64,000 nucleotides of DNA from Tsukamurella ocularis (lineage in GTDB: Bacteria > Actinomycetota > Actinomycetes > Mycobacteriales > Mycobacteriaceae), in the NCBI RefSeq assembly GCF_024807615.1, contig NZ_JANUCJ010000001.1, forward strand, positions 744,001 to 808,000, in the 5' to 3' direction. The position numbers and the translations under genes were made by a program. The first letter of the stretch is position 1. The number at the start of each line of letters is the position of its first letter. The notes under the pieces are model-generated. The model saw nothing but the letters and a program-made list of their open reading frames with translations, was not told the origin of the DNA and made no database searches. Positions 18,177-26,222 of this stretch are shown here, in pieces.

Positions 18177-19304
18177 TCAGGCTTCGGCGGTCGCGTCGTC
18201 GACCGCCACTGCGTCCGTCGGATGCCGCTTCGCCCGATACATCAGCGCGTCCGCCCGTCCGGACAGTTCCTCGAGCCGGCCGGACCACGTCTCGGCCGAA
18301 ACGACGACGACCCCCATGCTGCCGCGGATCCCGGCACCGTCCGGGGCCGCTCGCGGCGCCATCAGCGAGCACAATCGGTCGACCAACAGCTGCGCTTGAG
18401 CGTGTCCATCACGGATCGCGAAGATCCCGAACTCGTCACCGCCCCACCGGGCTCCGAGACTCTTGGGAATGTTCTCGCGCAGCATCGATGCGACGGTGAC
18501 GAGCAACTCGTCGCCGCCGACGTGCCCGTGCGTGTCGTTGAACGTCTTGAACCCGTCGAGGTCAATCGCAGCCATGACCAGCACCGCGTCGCGGTCCGTC
18601 CGGGTAGCCACGGCCCGGCGCATCGCGAGCCCCATTCCGCGGCGGTTCAGCAGCTTCGTCAGCGGATCGATCGACGATTCGTTGGCGAGCGTGACGAACC
18701 CTCGGCGACCGACCTCGATGGCGAACTGCGCGGCAACGGGCACCCCCACGACCGTCGCGATCACAGGCGTTACGACCACATACATCGCCGCGGGGGCGAT
18801 TCCGTCGTGGACCACGGCCGCCACCACGAGCGACAGGATCAGCACGAGCGAGTAGGCGCAGTGCAGCAGCAGGACTCGCCATCCCAGGAAGAAGGCCGCG
18901 AACAGCCCCATCATGGCAAGGTGCAGGGTCCCCGTGATCCGCACGTACGGGCCGCTCATCACGACGGCCGCAACGGTGAAGCACACATCCGAGAGCACGA
19001 GGAACCAGAGCGCTTCGGTGGCCGTCGGCCACGGACCGAACCACCACCGCAATCCCAGCAACGCCCCACTGATCGCGGCGGCGAAGTAGAACGCCGACTT
19101 GAGCGGGGTATCGGGTCCGAAGGGCACGTTGTTGGCGACCACGGCGATTGGAAGAAAGGACAATCCCAACGCCCCGAAGATCTTCCGCAGCGTCGCCTGC
19201 GCACGCGCGGCGCGGAGCGCCGCGCTGATCCTCCGATACTCGCTACGACCGGCAACGCGCCACGCCCGCGCGTTGAGCAATGCCCGCACCATGAACGTGG
19301 ACAT
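18177..19304 (-). CDS. GGDEF-domain membrane protein (putative diguanylate cyclase)
   Basis: A 375-residue protein. About six membrane helices occupy residues 45-200, followed by a GGDEF domain that begins with DPLTKLLNRRGM and has the catalytic RWGGDEFG motif intact, so it could make cyclic di-GMP from two GTP. The RxxD product-inhibition site usually found five residues before GGDEF is absent. There is no EAL domain. It converges on the aldehyde dehydrogenase and stands alone upstream; the ATG at 19304 is chosen because the longer frame lacks family similarity. Confidence 0.85.
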   Translation of the reverse strand: MSTFMVRALLNARAWRVAGRSEYRRISAALRAARAQATLRKIFGALGLSFLPIAVVANNVPFGPDTPLKSAFYFAAAISGALLGLRWWFGPWPTATEALWFLVLSDVCFTVAAVVMSGPYVRITGTLHLAMMGLFAAFFLGWRVLLLHCAYSLVLILSLVVAAVVHDGIAPAAMYVVVTPVIATVVGVPVAAQFAIEVGRRGFVTLANESSIDPLTKLLNRRGMGLAMRRAVATRTDRDAVLVMAAIDLDGFKTFNDTHGHVGGDELLVTVASMLRENIPKSLGARWGGDEFGIFAIRDGHAQAQLLVDRLCSLMAPRAAPDGAGIRGSMGVVVVSAETWSGRLEELSGRADALMYRAKRHPTDAVAVDDATAEA

Positions 19305-19384
19305 TACCTGCACACTACGCTGGTCAGGCCGAAGCCGGACGGCCTTCTCGACCTGCCGGATCTCCTGGCCCGACGGTGCCGCTT

Positions 19385-19606
19385 TCACACCGTCCGGTAG
19401 GCGGCCCCGACCGCCTCATAGGTGCGCGGGGCCCGCAGGTCAGCGGTCAGGAGGGTCATCCCGGTGATGCGCCGCGATTGTGCCCACCAGCGCGTCGTAC
19501 GTCGCGCCCCCACCGATCCCTCGCGCCCCCAGAGCCGCGACCACCCGTCGGTGCTCAGTGACGGGAAGGTTGATCAAGGGTGCGTCGATGCCTGCGATGA
19601 GCGCGG
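19385..19606 (-). pseudogene. decayed VapC-type PIN-domain toxin
   Basis: Reading the minus strand gives EHRRVVAALGARGIGGGATY DAL, the usual C-terminal half of a VapC ribonuclease with the acidic D-A-L motif. A one-base frameshift after AAHH then restores MTLLTADLRAP and TYEAVGAAYRTV, followed by a stop at 19385-19387. An in-frame stop about 19607 cuts off the N-terminal half. The fragment is therefore non-functional. A palindrome at 19636-19656 may be the remnant of its operator. Confidence 0.6.
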
Positions 19607-19635
19607 CGGCGCATCACGATCCGGCCCGCTCCGTC

Positions 19636-19656
19636 GATGGTAGTTCTCCTACCATC
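19636..19656. promoter_or_regulatory. perfect 8-5-8 inverted repeat
   Basis: GATGGTAG and CTACCATC flank TTCTC. It lies between the vapC remnant and the hypothetical gene at 19709. Toxin-antitoxin operons usually carry such palindromes as autoregulatory operators, so this may be a relic of a vapBC promoter, or it may serve the downstream gene. Confidence 0.4.
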
Positions 19657-19708
19657 GCTCCTGCCATATGTCGATGCGTTCGCACACTCACCCACGTAAC
19701 CTGGGCAG

Positions 19709-20458
19709 ATGCCCGATAGCCCGCTCGTTCCGGATCGCGTCCTGCACGTGTACCCGGACCTCGAACCCTCGCCTCTCGTCGGTGTGGACAACCTGCGCCC
19801 GCTGACCGGCGCGGACCTGGGTCTGTCCGCCGGGCTGGCGGACCGCGTGGATGCGTGGCACGCGCTCTTCACGAGTGACCACCTGGGCCACGAGGGCTGG
19901 CGCTCCGATGGCGCAGCGGCTGAGTACGCGCGCGAAGCGGACGCGATCCTCGAGTCCCTGGTAGCGGAACTACCGGGCTTCGTCATCGACTACCGGCTCT
20001 GGCCGATCGCGGCGCGCGGCTACACCGGCGGCTGGGCGACGGGGTGGTCCCCCTCGGGCGCGACCCCGCTTCCCGTGGGCACCGAGGTACGCCAGTTCGA
20101 CGCGGCGCCCGAACGCTGGATCCGGCTCATGAACGACTACTCGGGCCCGCCGCTGTGGGCGACGTACGGCGGCATCGGGCCCGAGGACCTCGACCTGCCC
20201 GAGGACCTGGGCCGCGAGCTCGACGCCTGGCAGGCGGCGTTCGATCGCGGGTTCCACTGGGAGACCGGTTGGCGGACGGACGATCTCGCGGCGACGCACG
20301 CCGTCGAGGGACGACAGCTCCTGCCGCTCGTCGCCGCGGAGCTCCCCGGCCACCTCGTCGAACTACGGATCGGCGACGAGCACGCCTACGCGGGCGCCTG
20401 GGTCGACGGCTGGTTGCCGACGCTGCCAGACGTGGCCTTCACGCCGTGGAGCGACTGA
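19709..20458 (+). CDS. hypothetical protein with internal duplication
   Basis: A 249-residue soluble protein made of two similar halves. Each half contains a segment of the form L-(A/G)-(D/R)-x(2)-DAW-x(2)-(L/A)F, then GWR(S/T)D, an Ala-rich helix with E(A)-x-(A/G), and ELPG(F/H)(V/L)(I/V). The first copy spans about residues 35-100 and the second 160-230. No catalytic motif or signal peptide is seen and I do not recognise the family. It stands alone between a decayed vapC and a gene fragment. Confidence 0.7.
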   Translation: MPDSPLVPDRVLHVYPDLEPSPLVGVDNLRPLTGADLGLSAGLADRVDAWHALFTSDHLGHEGWRSDGAAAEYAREADAILESLVAELPGFVIDYRLWPIAARGYTGGWATGWSPSGATPLPVGTEVRQFDAAPERWIRLMNDYSGPPLWATYGGIGPEDLDLPEDLGRELDAWQAAFDRGFHWETGWRTDDLAATHAVEGRQLLPLVAAELPGHLVELRIGDEHAYAGAWVDGWLPTLPDVAFTPWSD

Positions 20459-20459
20459 C

Positions 20460-20590
20460 TCAGTCCACCGGGATCGTCGTGGTGCCGAGCAGATCCCCGA
20501 GTTGCCACGGATCGAGCCCGTTGGCGGCGTTCATGTCGCACCGCACCCTGCCGTAGCCCTCCGGCAGTCCGCCGCCGTAGCCGCTGCCGC
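20460..20590 (-). pseudogene. C-terminal gene fragment
   Basis: The minus strand encodes a glycine-rich stretch then RVRCDMNAANGLDPWQLGDL ending at TGA (20460-20462), with good codon bias, but an in-frame stop about 43 codons upstream leaves no room for a complete gene. The fragment looks like the tail of a lost gene. Together with the nearby vapC remnant it marks this stretch as a recombination scar. The remaining 100 bp up to the PAP2 gene hold nothing recognisable apart from its promoter region. Confidence 0.35.
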
Positions 20591-20699
20591 CTCAGCCTCT
20601 TCCGCATGCGCTCACGCTATGCGGGAACCCCCGGTCATGAGGGGCGCTTTACCCGGTCTTGGGTTGCGCGAACGACTTTCGCGCAGGCAATCTGGTCGG

Positions 20700-21410
20700 A
20701 TGCTCACCTTCTCCCGACCCAGCAGGAACTACCTGGCCGGCGCGGTCGCGCTCGTCGCAGCCGTCGTCGCGCTTGGCCTGCTCGTCGGGTGGAAGCCCGT
20801 CACCGAGGCCGACGGCGAGGTGCTCGAGGAGATGATCGAGCACCGCGACTCGGCGACAACTTCGGTGATGACGCTCATCACCGACGTCTTCTCCCCGGGC
20901 GGCACCATCGCGATCGGTATCGCCGTCGCGGCGCTCCTGGCCTGGCGCCGGTCCGCGGCATCGGCCGTCTTCGTGCTCGGCAGCACCGCCGTCGCCTCCG
21001 CGGCGACCCTCGCGTTGAAGTACGCCTTCGCGCGACAGCGACCCCCGCTGATCGACCACCTCGCCAACGAGACCGACTACGGCTTCCCGTCGGGGCACGT
21101 CACCGGCACGACAGCCCTGCTCCTGGCCACGACGGTGGCAATCACCGCCGGTTGGACCGCCCGGCGGCGACTGCTCGCACTCCTCGTGCCCGCCGCGGTG
21201 ATCGGCGCCGTCGCGGCGAGCCGCCTTTACCTGGGCGTGCACTGGTTCTCCGACACCGCGGCCGGCTTCGCGATCGGCCTCGCTGGCGTCGCCGTCGGGC
21301 TGGCGCTGCTCCCGCCCGCGTCGTGGTCGCGCTGGGACCGCAGGCTGGCCGACACCCTCAGGAGTCGTCGCGCTCCGCGAACACGTCCCGTCCGACCAGC
21401 GTCGCATTGA
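20700..21410 (+). CDS. PAP2-family membrane phosphatase
   Basis: A 236-residue integral membrane protein with about five helices and the three PAP2 acid-phosphatase motifs: KYAFARQRPP, FPSGH and SRLYLGVHWFSD. The conserved Arg, Ser-His and Arg-His residues are all present, so it should hydrolyse a lipid phosphate or pyrophosphate such as undecaprenyl pyrophosphate or phosphatidate on the outer membrane face. The ATG at 20700 is followed directly by the first helix. Its end overlaps the CMD gene by 53 bp, convergent. Confidence 0.88.
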   Translation: MLTFSRPSRNYLAGAVALVAAVVALGLLVGWKPVTEADGEVLEEMIEHRDSATTSVMTLITDVFSPGGTIAIGIAVAALLAWRRSAASAVFVLGSTAVASAATLALKYAFARQRPPLIDHLANETDYGFPSGHVTGTTALLLATTVAITAGWTARRRLLALLVPAAVIGAVAASRLYLGVHWFSDTAAGFAIGLAGVAVGLALLPPASWSRWDRRLADTLRSRRAPRTRPVRPASH

Positions 21411-21768
21411 TGGCGCGCGGGAAGCCCGCGTACGGCGCGACGTGCAGCAGCGCCTCGACGACCTCGTCGCGGGTGATCCCGACGTTGAGCGCGGCGTTGA
21501 TGTGCACCCGGAGCTGCGGCTCGGCGCCGCCGAGTGCGCTGAGCACGCCCAGCGTCACCAGTTGACGGCTCCGCGGGTCGAGACCGGGCCGCGCGTAGAC
21601 GTCCCCGAATCCCCACGCGGCCACGTGGTGGGCGAGGGCGGGACTGATCTCACCCAGGGAGTCGATGACGGCCCGGCCGGCCTCGCCGTCGATCGTCTCG
21701 AGGACCGCGAGCCCCGCTTCCCGTCGGGCGATCGATTCGGCGCTGTCGATGTCGTACTGCTCGGGCAT
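21358..21768 (-). CDS. carboxymuconolactone decarboxylase family protein
   Basis: A 136-residue all-helical protein of the CMD/AhpD superfamily. The segment DPRSRQLVTLGVLSALGG and the later NVGITRDEVVEALLHVAPYAGFP match 4-carboxymuconolactone decarboxylases (PcaC-like). AhpD-type CxxC cysteines are absent, so a peroxidase role is unlikely. No protocatechuate pathway genes are nearby. The ATG at 21768 has GGGGAAG 6 nt upstream. Confidence 0.85.
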   Translation of the reverse strand: MPEQYDIDSAESIARREAGLAVLETIDGEAGRAVIDSLGEISPALAHHVAAWGFGDVYARPGLDPRSRQLVTLGVLSALGGAEPQLRVHINAALNVGITRDEVVEALLHVAPYAGFPRAINATLVGRDVFAERDDS

Positions 21769-21846
21769 GGCGCTTCCCCTTCCGACGGCCCGTCGTTCGC
21801 GGGCCTCACGGTCGAGGCTAGGACTTCGAGCGCGCTCGAACACAAG

Positions 21847-22227
21847 TCACGTCTGTGGGACGACGGGGCAGGCGGCACCGTCGGCGCCCGTGATCCGCAC
21901 CCGGGAGACGAACCGCTTGCCCGTGGAGCCCTCGAGCGAGAAGCCGGCGGCGCGGCCGGGCGCGAGGTCCAGGACGAGCACGCTGTTCGCCCACACCCGG
22001 GCCTCGCCGTCAGAGACCCAGACCGGCACGTCGCGCCCATCCCCGAGTTCGACGGTGCCGAGCCGCACGGTGGCATCACCCACACGGAACTCGTCGACGG
22101 TAAAAACCATGGGCGCCGAGCCGTCGCAGCAGCCGCCGCTCTGGTGGATCAGCAGCGGGCCGTTGCCGTCCCACAACTCGCCCAGCATCTCCCGCGCCGC
22201 CTGCGTCGATTCCACCCGCTCGTCCAT
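21847..22227 (-). CDS. DUF779 family protein
   Basis: A 126-residue protein with the family hallmark LLIHQSGGCCDGSAPM near residue 35 and the later DLAPGRAAGFSLEG and FVSR segments. DUF779 genes are usually directly downstream of ExaC/AldB aldehyde dehydrogenases and may bind a metal through the double Cys, but the activity is not established. Here the dehydrogenase is separated by several unrelated genes. The start at 22227 skips a longer in-frame extension that lacks similarity. Confidence 0.85.
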   Translation of the reverse strand: MDERVESTQAAREMLGELWDGNGPLLIHQSGGCCDGSAPMVFTVDEFRVGDATVRLGTVELGDGRDVPVWVSDGEARVWANSVLVLDLAPGRAAGFSLEGSTGKRFVSRVRITGADGAACPVVPQT

Positions 22228-22390
22228 ACCGCTCCCATCGTCTCCCTCGACGGTAGCCCAGCCCGATCGCGGAAGCGCCGGGTCAGATGAACCGACTGGG
22301 AAGTGCACGCATCACATTCGCGTCGACTTCGGAGTGACTGCTGGGCTCGCCGGATCCGAAGGAGTCCCCAGGTCTGTGCAGCCGCATCGG

Positions 22391-23671
22391 TCAGTTCGTG
22401 CGCCGCAGCTCGAGATCGGCCGCCGCCCTCACACCGCTCAGACTCAACGTCAGATCGAGTTCGGCCAGGATGTGGTTGAGAACCGCAGTCACACCGTTCG
22501 CCCCGGCGATCGCGAGTCCGTACGTCCACGGTCGCCCGATCGCGACCACGTCTGCTCCAAGAGCGAGCGCCTTGGCGACGTCGGACCCGGTGCGTACGCC
22601 CGAGTCGAAGATGATCGGTGCTCCGCCCGCGGCCTCCACGATCTCGGGAAGCATCGTCAGCGAGGCGACCGCACCGTCGACCTGCCGGCCGCCGTGGTTG
22701 GACACCCACATGCCGTCGGCGCCGGAGTCCAGAGCGAGCCGCACGTCCTGTGCGGACTGCACGCCCTTGACCAGGACCGGCAGCGACGTGTGCTGCTTGA
22801 GCCAGGTGAACCGGTCCCACGTGAGGTCCTGCCGCGAGAAGCCCTCGAGGAAGGTTTCGACTGAGGCACGAGGCACCGGCGAGGCCAGATTGCGCACGAA
22901 GCCACCGGGCACGCGCTTCGCCATACCGAACAGCGCCCGCACTGCTTGCGGACGCGGGAACGGATCCTTGGGCTTCTCGACTGCGGCGGGTGCGGCGATC
23001 CGGTCGCGCACCTGCTGTCGGAAGACGGGGTCCGAGGTGTACTGCGCGATTCCGAGCGCGCGAGCGAAGGGCAGGAAGCCGCGATCGAGATCCTCTGTGC
23101 GCCATCCCAGCGAGGTGGTGTCGAGGGTGACGACGATCGCCTTCGCACCGCACCGCTCAGCGCGTTGGACCAACGAGACCGCGAGCTCGTCGCTCTGCGG
23201 CCAATACAGCTGGTACCAGAACGGAGTGTCGCCGAGCTCACGGGCGATGGCCTCCATGGGTGCCGCGGCCTGGCTTGAGATCGTCATCGGCACTCCGGCT
23301 TGCCGGGCGCCGCGGGCCACGCCCACATCCGCCCGAGAACGCACCAGATCCAGCGCGCCAACCGGCGCAGTGATCACAGGGTGCGGGTGCACGGTGCCGA
23401 ACATTCGCAGCGAGAGGTCCCGGTCGGCCGTATCGCGGCCCATCCGAGGGACGATGCGCCACCGATCGAAGGCCTCACGGTTCGCTCGCATCGTCGCGCC
23501 CGAACCTGCGCCCCCGGCGATGTAGCCGTACGCCTCCCGGCCCAGCTTGCGCTTCGCGGCGGCCTCCAGACGTGCCGTCTCAGTGGGGACAGTGGGTCGG
23601 TATCCGAAGGTGCCGCGGCGGTAGATCCGATCCTGCGCAGCACGGCCAATCGATACGAAACCTGTGGTCAT
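22391..23671 (-). CDS. FMN-dependent alpha-hydroxy-acid oxidase/dehydrogenase
   Basis: A 426-residue TIM-barrel flavoprotein of the lactate oxidase, lactate monooxygenase and glycolate oxidase family, oxidising a 2-hydroxy acid to the 2-oxo acid. Conserved residues visible are the substrate Tyr region (YGYIAGGAG), the catalytic His and substrate Arg in SNHGGRQVDG near residue 310, and the FMN-phosphate segment FDSGVRTGSDV. The lactate monooxygenase branch is the best guess from the length and the long insert with KPKDPFPRP. The next gene upstream is only a remnant. Confidence 0.85.
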   Translation of the reverse strand: MTTGFVSIGRAAQDRIYRRGTFGYRPTVPTETARLEAAAKRKLGREAYGYIAGGAGSGATMRANREAFDRWRIVPRMGRDTADRDLSLRMFGTVHPHPVITAPVGALDLVRSRADVGVARGARQAGVPMTISSQAAAPMEAIARELGDTPFWYQLYWPQSDELAVSLVQRAERCGAKAIVVTLDTTSLGWRTEDLDRGFLPFARALGIAQYTSDPVFRQQVRDRIAAPAAVEKPKDPFPRPQAVRALFGMAKRVPGGFVRNLASPVPRASVETFLEGFSRQDLTWDRFTWLKQHTSLPVLVKGVQSAQDVRLALDSGADGMWVSNHGGRQVDGAVASLTMLPEIVEAAGGAPIIFDSGVRTGSDVAKALALGADVVAIGRPWTYGLAIAGANGVTAVLNHILAELDLTLSLSGVRAAADLELRRTN

Positions 23672-23681
23672 GGAGAGAAAT

Positions 23682-23773
23682 CTACTGAAGCCGAGCGATG
23701 AAGGCCTGCCCGAGCGCACTCGCGTCCGTCTCCGGGGAGAACGCGATGATGGTGCCGTTCAGCGACCAGACGA
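23682..23773 (-). pseudogene. C-terminal remnant next to tRNA-Arg
   Basis: About 30 codons in frame (LVWSLNGTIIAFSPETDASA and a short helical end) terminate at a TAG at 23682-23684. The frame runs back into the terminator hairpin of the tRNA-Arg gene, so the rest of the gene is gone. The sequence resembles the end of secreted actinobacterial proteins, but is too short to assign. A cut gene beside a tRNA is typical of an old integration or deletion. Confidence 0.4.
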
Positions 23774-23811
23774 GTCAGGGCCGGAATCCTGTATCGGAAA
23801 CCGGCCCTGAC
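23774..23811 (-). terminator. hairpin downstream of tRNA-Arg
   Basis: GTCAGGGCCGG (23774-23784) and CCGGCCCTGAC (23801-23811) are perfect 11-base arms with a 16-base loop. The hairpin begins 12 bp beyond the 3' end of tRNA-Arg(ACG), which fits a terminator for the tRNA transcript. Confidence 0.7.
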
Positions 23812-23823
23812 CTGTATTTTCTG

Positions 23824-23896
23824 TGCGCCCGAAGGGATTCGAACCCCTGACCTTCTGATCCGTAGTCAGATGCTCTATCCACTGAGCTACGGGCGC
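23824..23896 (-). tRNA. tRNA-Arg (anticodon ACG)
   Basis: A 73-base class I tRNA with acceptor arms GCGCCCG and CGGGCGC, D arm GCTC-AGTGGATAG-AGC, anticodon arm TCTGA-CTACGGA-TCAGA carrying ACG, and T arm with GGTTCGAATCC. A34 is the substrate of TadA, which is also encoded in this window. Confidence 0.95.
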
Positions 23897-23937
23897 ATAC
23901 CCATATTCAATTCTCGCCGGTCCGAAGACCGACGTGG

Positions 23938-24026
23938 CGGAGGCGAGAGGATTTGAACCTCCGGTCCGGTGTTGGCCGGACAACTCATTAGCAGTGAGTC
24001 CCATTCGGCCGCTCTGGCACGCCTCC
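23938..24026 (-). tRNA. tRNA-Ser (anticodon GCU)
   Basis: An 89-base class II tRNA with acceptor arms GGAGGCG and CGCCTCC, anticodon arm ACTCA-CTGCTAA-TGAGT carrying GCT, a long variable arm (GTCCGGCCAACACCGGAC) and a T arm with GGTTCAAATCC. It decodes AGC and AGU. It is 41 bp upstream of tRNA-Arg and probably cotranscribed. Confidence 0.95.
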
Positions 24027-24156
24027 AAATCGGACGCGCTGCGCGAGCGATCCTTACGGGTCACGCGCAACCGCCGAGCAGCTACATTACACAACGTCTC
24101 CGCAACCCACAAAACCGCTGGTCATCTTCCGTTCACGTGCGGGCCGCGTGGCGCGC

Positions 24157-24753
24157 TCAGATCGGCTCCGGCGTGAGCACGTCCTCCCAGGTGAGATCGA
24201 TGCGCACATCGACGGTGCCGACCATGCGCCGCACGACGTCGGCCGCCAGGGCCCGCAGGCGCTCGCCACCGTCGAACAACGTGTGCGACCGGCCGTCCGC
24301 CCCCACCGCGACGAGGTGGACGTGGATCGCGGCCAGTGCGCCGCCGGTGAGATCGAGCGCGACATCGGCGACGGCGGCGGACTCGGCGGCGGCGGCGTCG
24401 GAGAGCGCCGCCGTGATCGCCTTCGAGAGAGCCAGCTCGGTCACGGCGATCCCCTGCCGCACCGTCGAGATCGGGCGGGACCGCCGGGGCAGCGCGGAGA
24501 CCTGCTGGGCGACGGCCTCGCGCAGCCGGTCGATGGCGTCAGCGCCCCAGCGCGGATCGACCTCGGGCGTCTCGGCATCGGGTCCGGACAGCCCGGCGAG
24601 CCGACGCGTCGCGTCGGCTATCCAATCGGTGGCCTGCGCCGGTTCGGCGTCGCCACTCTCCAGTCGCCTGAAACTCATCGCTCCCCCAGTGTGACCACGT
24701 CCTGTCGGATTGCACAACGGTCCGGCCTTCGTGGGCCGCGTCGGATCGCTCAT
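24157..24753 (-). CDS. hypothetical protein coupled to the ECF sigma factor
   Basis: A 198-residue protein whose ATG overlaps the sigma-factor stop (ATGA) and follows GGGGGAG by 8 nt, so it is translationally coupled. The C-terminal half (TVRQGIAVTELALSKAI through VDVRIDLTWEDVL) has the alternating strand-helix look of Asp23/Gls24-like domains, which fits the divergent Asp23 cluster. No membrane helix is present. It could be a cytoplasmic partner, or a non-classical anti-sigma factor given its position; neither is proven. Confidence 0.65.
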   Translation of the reverse strand: MSDPTRPTKAGPLCNPTGRGHTGGAMSFRRLESGDAEPAQATDWIADATRRLAGLSGPDAETPEVDPRWGADAIDRLREAVAQQVSALPRRSRPISTVRQGIAVTELALSKAITAALSDAAAAESAAVADVALDLTGGALAAIHVHLVAVGADGRSHTLFDGGERLRALAADVVRRMVGTVDVRIDLTWEDVLTPEPI

Positions 24754-25337
24754 GGCCAGTACTCCCCCAGCGTCTCCGCGAGGCGCTGCCGCGTCCGCTG
24801 GAGGTGGCCGCGCACCGACCCCTCCGTCGTCCGCAGAACGCCCGCGATCTCGGCGATGGAGAGCCCGTCCACCTCGCGGAGCCACCAGGCCGCACGGGCC
24901 GGGTATGGCAGGCGCCCCAGCTCCCGGGCGAGCGCGTCGAGGAAGTCCCTGTCGGTCGCCTTCTCACCGGGGCCAGGCTCGCGCGCGACGGCCTCGTCGA
25001 CGGCCTCCGAGTCGACGACGGGCGCGCGGCGACGCAGCACGTCAGCGGTCTTGCGGGCAGCGATCGAGAACAGCCAGGTCCGCAGGCTCGAGCGGAAGGC
25101 GAAGCTCGGGAGCGCCTTCCACGCGGCGATGAGCGATTCCTGCACGATGTCGTCGCAGTCGCTGCGTTCGGGCATCGTCCGCGCGACGAACCGATGCAGC
25201 GCGGGGGCGTGCCGCTGGACGAGCACGTCGAAGGCCGCGGCGTCGCCGCGCTGGGCGCGCCTCGCCAGGGTCTCGTCGGGCAGCGACGGCAGCAGCTCCG
25301 ATTCGAACAACCACCCTCCAAGTGTGAGATGGATCAC
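24750..25337 (-). CDS. ECF-type RNA polymerase sigma factor
   Basis: A 195-residue sigma-70 family protein with region 2 (DCDDIVQESLIAAWKALPSF) and region 4 (AWWLREVDGLSIAEIAGVL and the recognition helix TTEGSVRGHLQRTRQRL). It should direct RNA polymerase to a small set of stress promoters. It is divergent from the Asp23 cluster across an 88-bp intergenic region, which suggests it drives that cluster. The start is uncertain: GTG at 25337, or TTG at 25310, which has GGAGGG just upstream. Confidence 0.88.
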   Translation of the reverse strand: MIHLTLGGWLFESELLPSLPDETLARRAQRGDAAAFDVLVQRHAPALHRFVARTMPERSDCDDIVQESLIAAWKALPSFAFRSSLRTWLFSIAARKTADVLRRRAPVVDSEAVDEAVAREPGPGEKATDRDFLDALARELGRLPYPARAAWWLREVDGLSIAEIAGVLRTTEGSVRGHLQRTRQRLAETLGEYWP

Positions 25338-25382
25338 AATCGCGTGCCGATCTCCGAGAGACGGCGACTCACCAAGTGTGCC

Positions 25383-25408
25383 GGAACGGATCCCGGTACA
25401 TCAGTCGA
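25383..25408 (+). promoter_or_regulatory. possible ECF-type promoter of the Asp23 cluster
   Basis: GGAAC at 25383-25387 is the common -35 core of ECF promoters, with GTCGA about 16 bp later as a weak -10 candidate, 18 bp before the Asp23 start. The spacing fits but the -10 is not a clear match, so this is a suggestion only. Confidence 0.3.
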
Positions 25409-25425
25409 CACAAGGGAGACCGAAG

Positions 25426-25902
25426 ATGACCTCGACCACCACCAAGCCCGCCCCGACCGCCGACGAGTCGACGGCGACGAAGCCCGGCACCGCGGTCGCG
25501 ACGCAGGTCGGGCGCGGCAGCACCAACATCGCCGACGTGGTCGTGTCCAAGATCGCCGGCATCGCGGCCCGCGAGGTCGACGGCGTCTACGACCTCGGCG
25601 GCCAGGCCGCCCGCGTCGTCGGACGCATCCGCGAGACCCTCCCGGGCGCACCGGACCTCACGCAGGGCGTCACCGTCGAGGTCGGCGAGCGCCAGGCCGC
25701 GGTCGACGTGACGATCGTCGCCGAGTACGGCGTCGCGATCCACGACCTGGCCGCCGGCATCCGCAGCAACGTCATCGACGCCGTCGAGTCCATGACCGGT
25801 CTCGAGGTGACCGAGGTCAACGTCACCGTCCACGATGTCCACTTCGCCGACGACGACGATGTCGCCACCGGCGAGACGTCGACGGAGTCGCGGGTCCAGT
25901 GA
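25426..25902 (+). CDS. Asp23/Gls24 family envelope stress protein
   Basis: A 158-residue protein with a Thr/Ala-rich lead of about 30 residues and an Asp23 domain (about 32-142): NIADVVVSKIAGIAAREVDG V, the VTVEVGERQAAVDVTIVAEYG strands and the MTGLEVTEVNVTVHDVHF end. In Firmicutes Asp23 is a membrane-associated protein anchored by AmaP that supports the cell envelope; actinobacterial members are assumed to act similarly. The ATG has GGGAG 8 nt upstream. It is the first of five closely packed genes. Confidence 0.9.
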   Translation: MTSTTTKPAPTADESTATKPGTAVATQVGRGSTNIADVVVSKIAGIAAREVDGVYDLGGQAARVVGRIRETLPGAPDLTQGVTVEVGERQAAVDVTIVAEYGVAIHDLAAGIRSNVIDAVESMTGLEVTEVNVTVHDVHFADDDDVATGETSTESRVQ

Positions 25903-26222
25903 GCGCCGCACGCGCCGCCCGGGTGGACGGGGTCGTGGCCGCCGTGACCGCGATCGACGGGGTCGTGGGCGTCCACGCTGGCGGCCCCGGCGCCCCCGCC
26001 ACTCACCTCCCGGGCCGGACGGTGCGCGGCATCCGGCTCGACGACGACGGCGGGCAGGTGGCCGTCGTGCTCGAGTTCCGCCGCGACCTCGACCTCGTCG
26101 ACCTCGCGGATCGCGTCCGTACGGCCGCCTCCGACGCCGCGGGAGTCCCCGTGGACGTCGTCGTATCCGATATCGCGGTGTCCGAGCAGGGCACCGCAGC
26201 ACCGAAGGAGTTCACCGCATGA
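25899..26222 (+). CDS. small Asp23-like protein
   Basis: A 107-residue protein starting with GTG overlapping the previous stop (GTGA). It keeps the first and last strands of the Asp23 domain (VDGVVAAVTAIDGVVGVHAG and VPVDVVVSDIAV) around a shortened middle. It is probably a diverged second Asp23-type subunit. It has no membrane segment. Confidence 0.7.
   Translation: MSAARAARVDGVVAAVTAIDGVVGVHAGGPGAPATHLPGRTVRGIRLDDDGGQVAVVLEFRRDLDLVDLADRVRTAASDAAGVPVDVVVSDIAVSEQGTAAPKEFTA

Noticed and set aside
23920-24100. CRISPR array near the tRNA genes
   Set aside because: No regularly spaced direct repeats are present there or elsewhere in the window.
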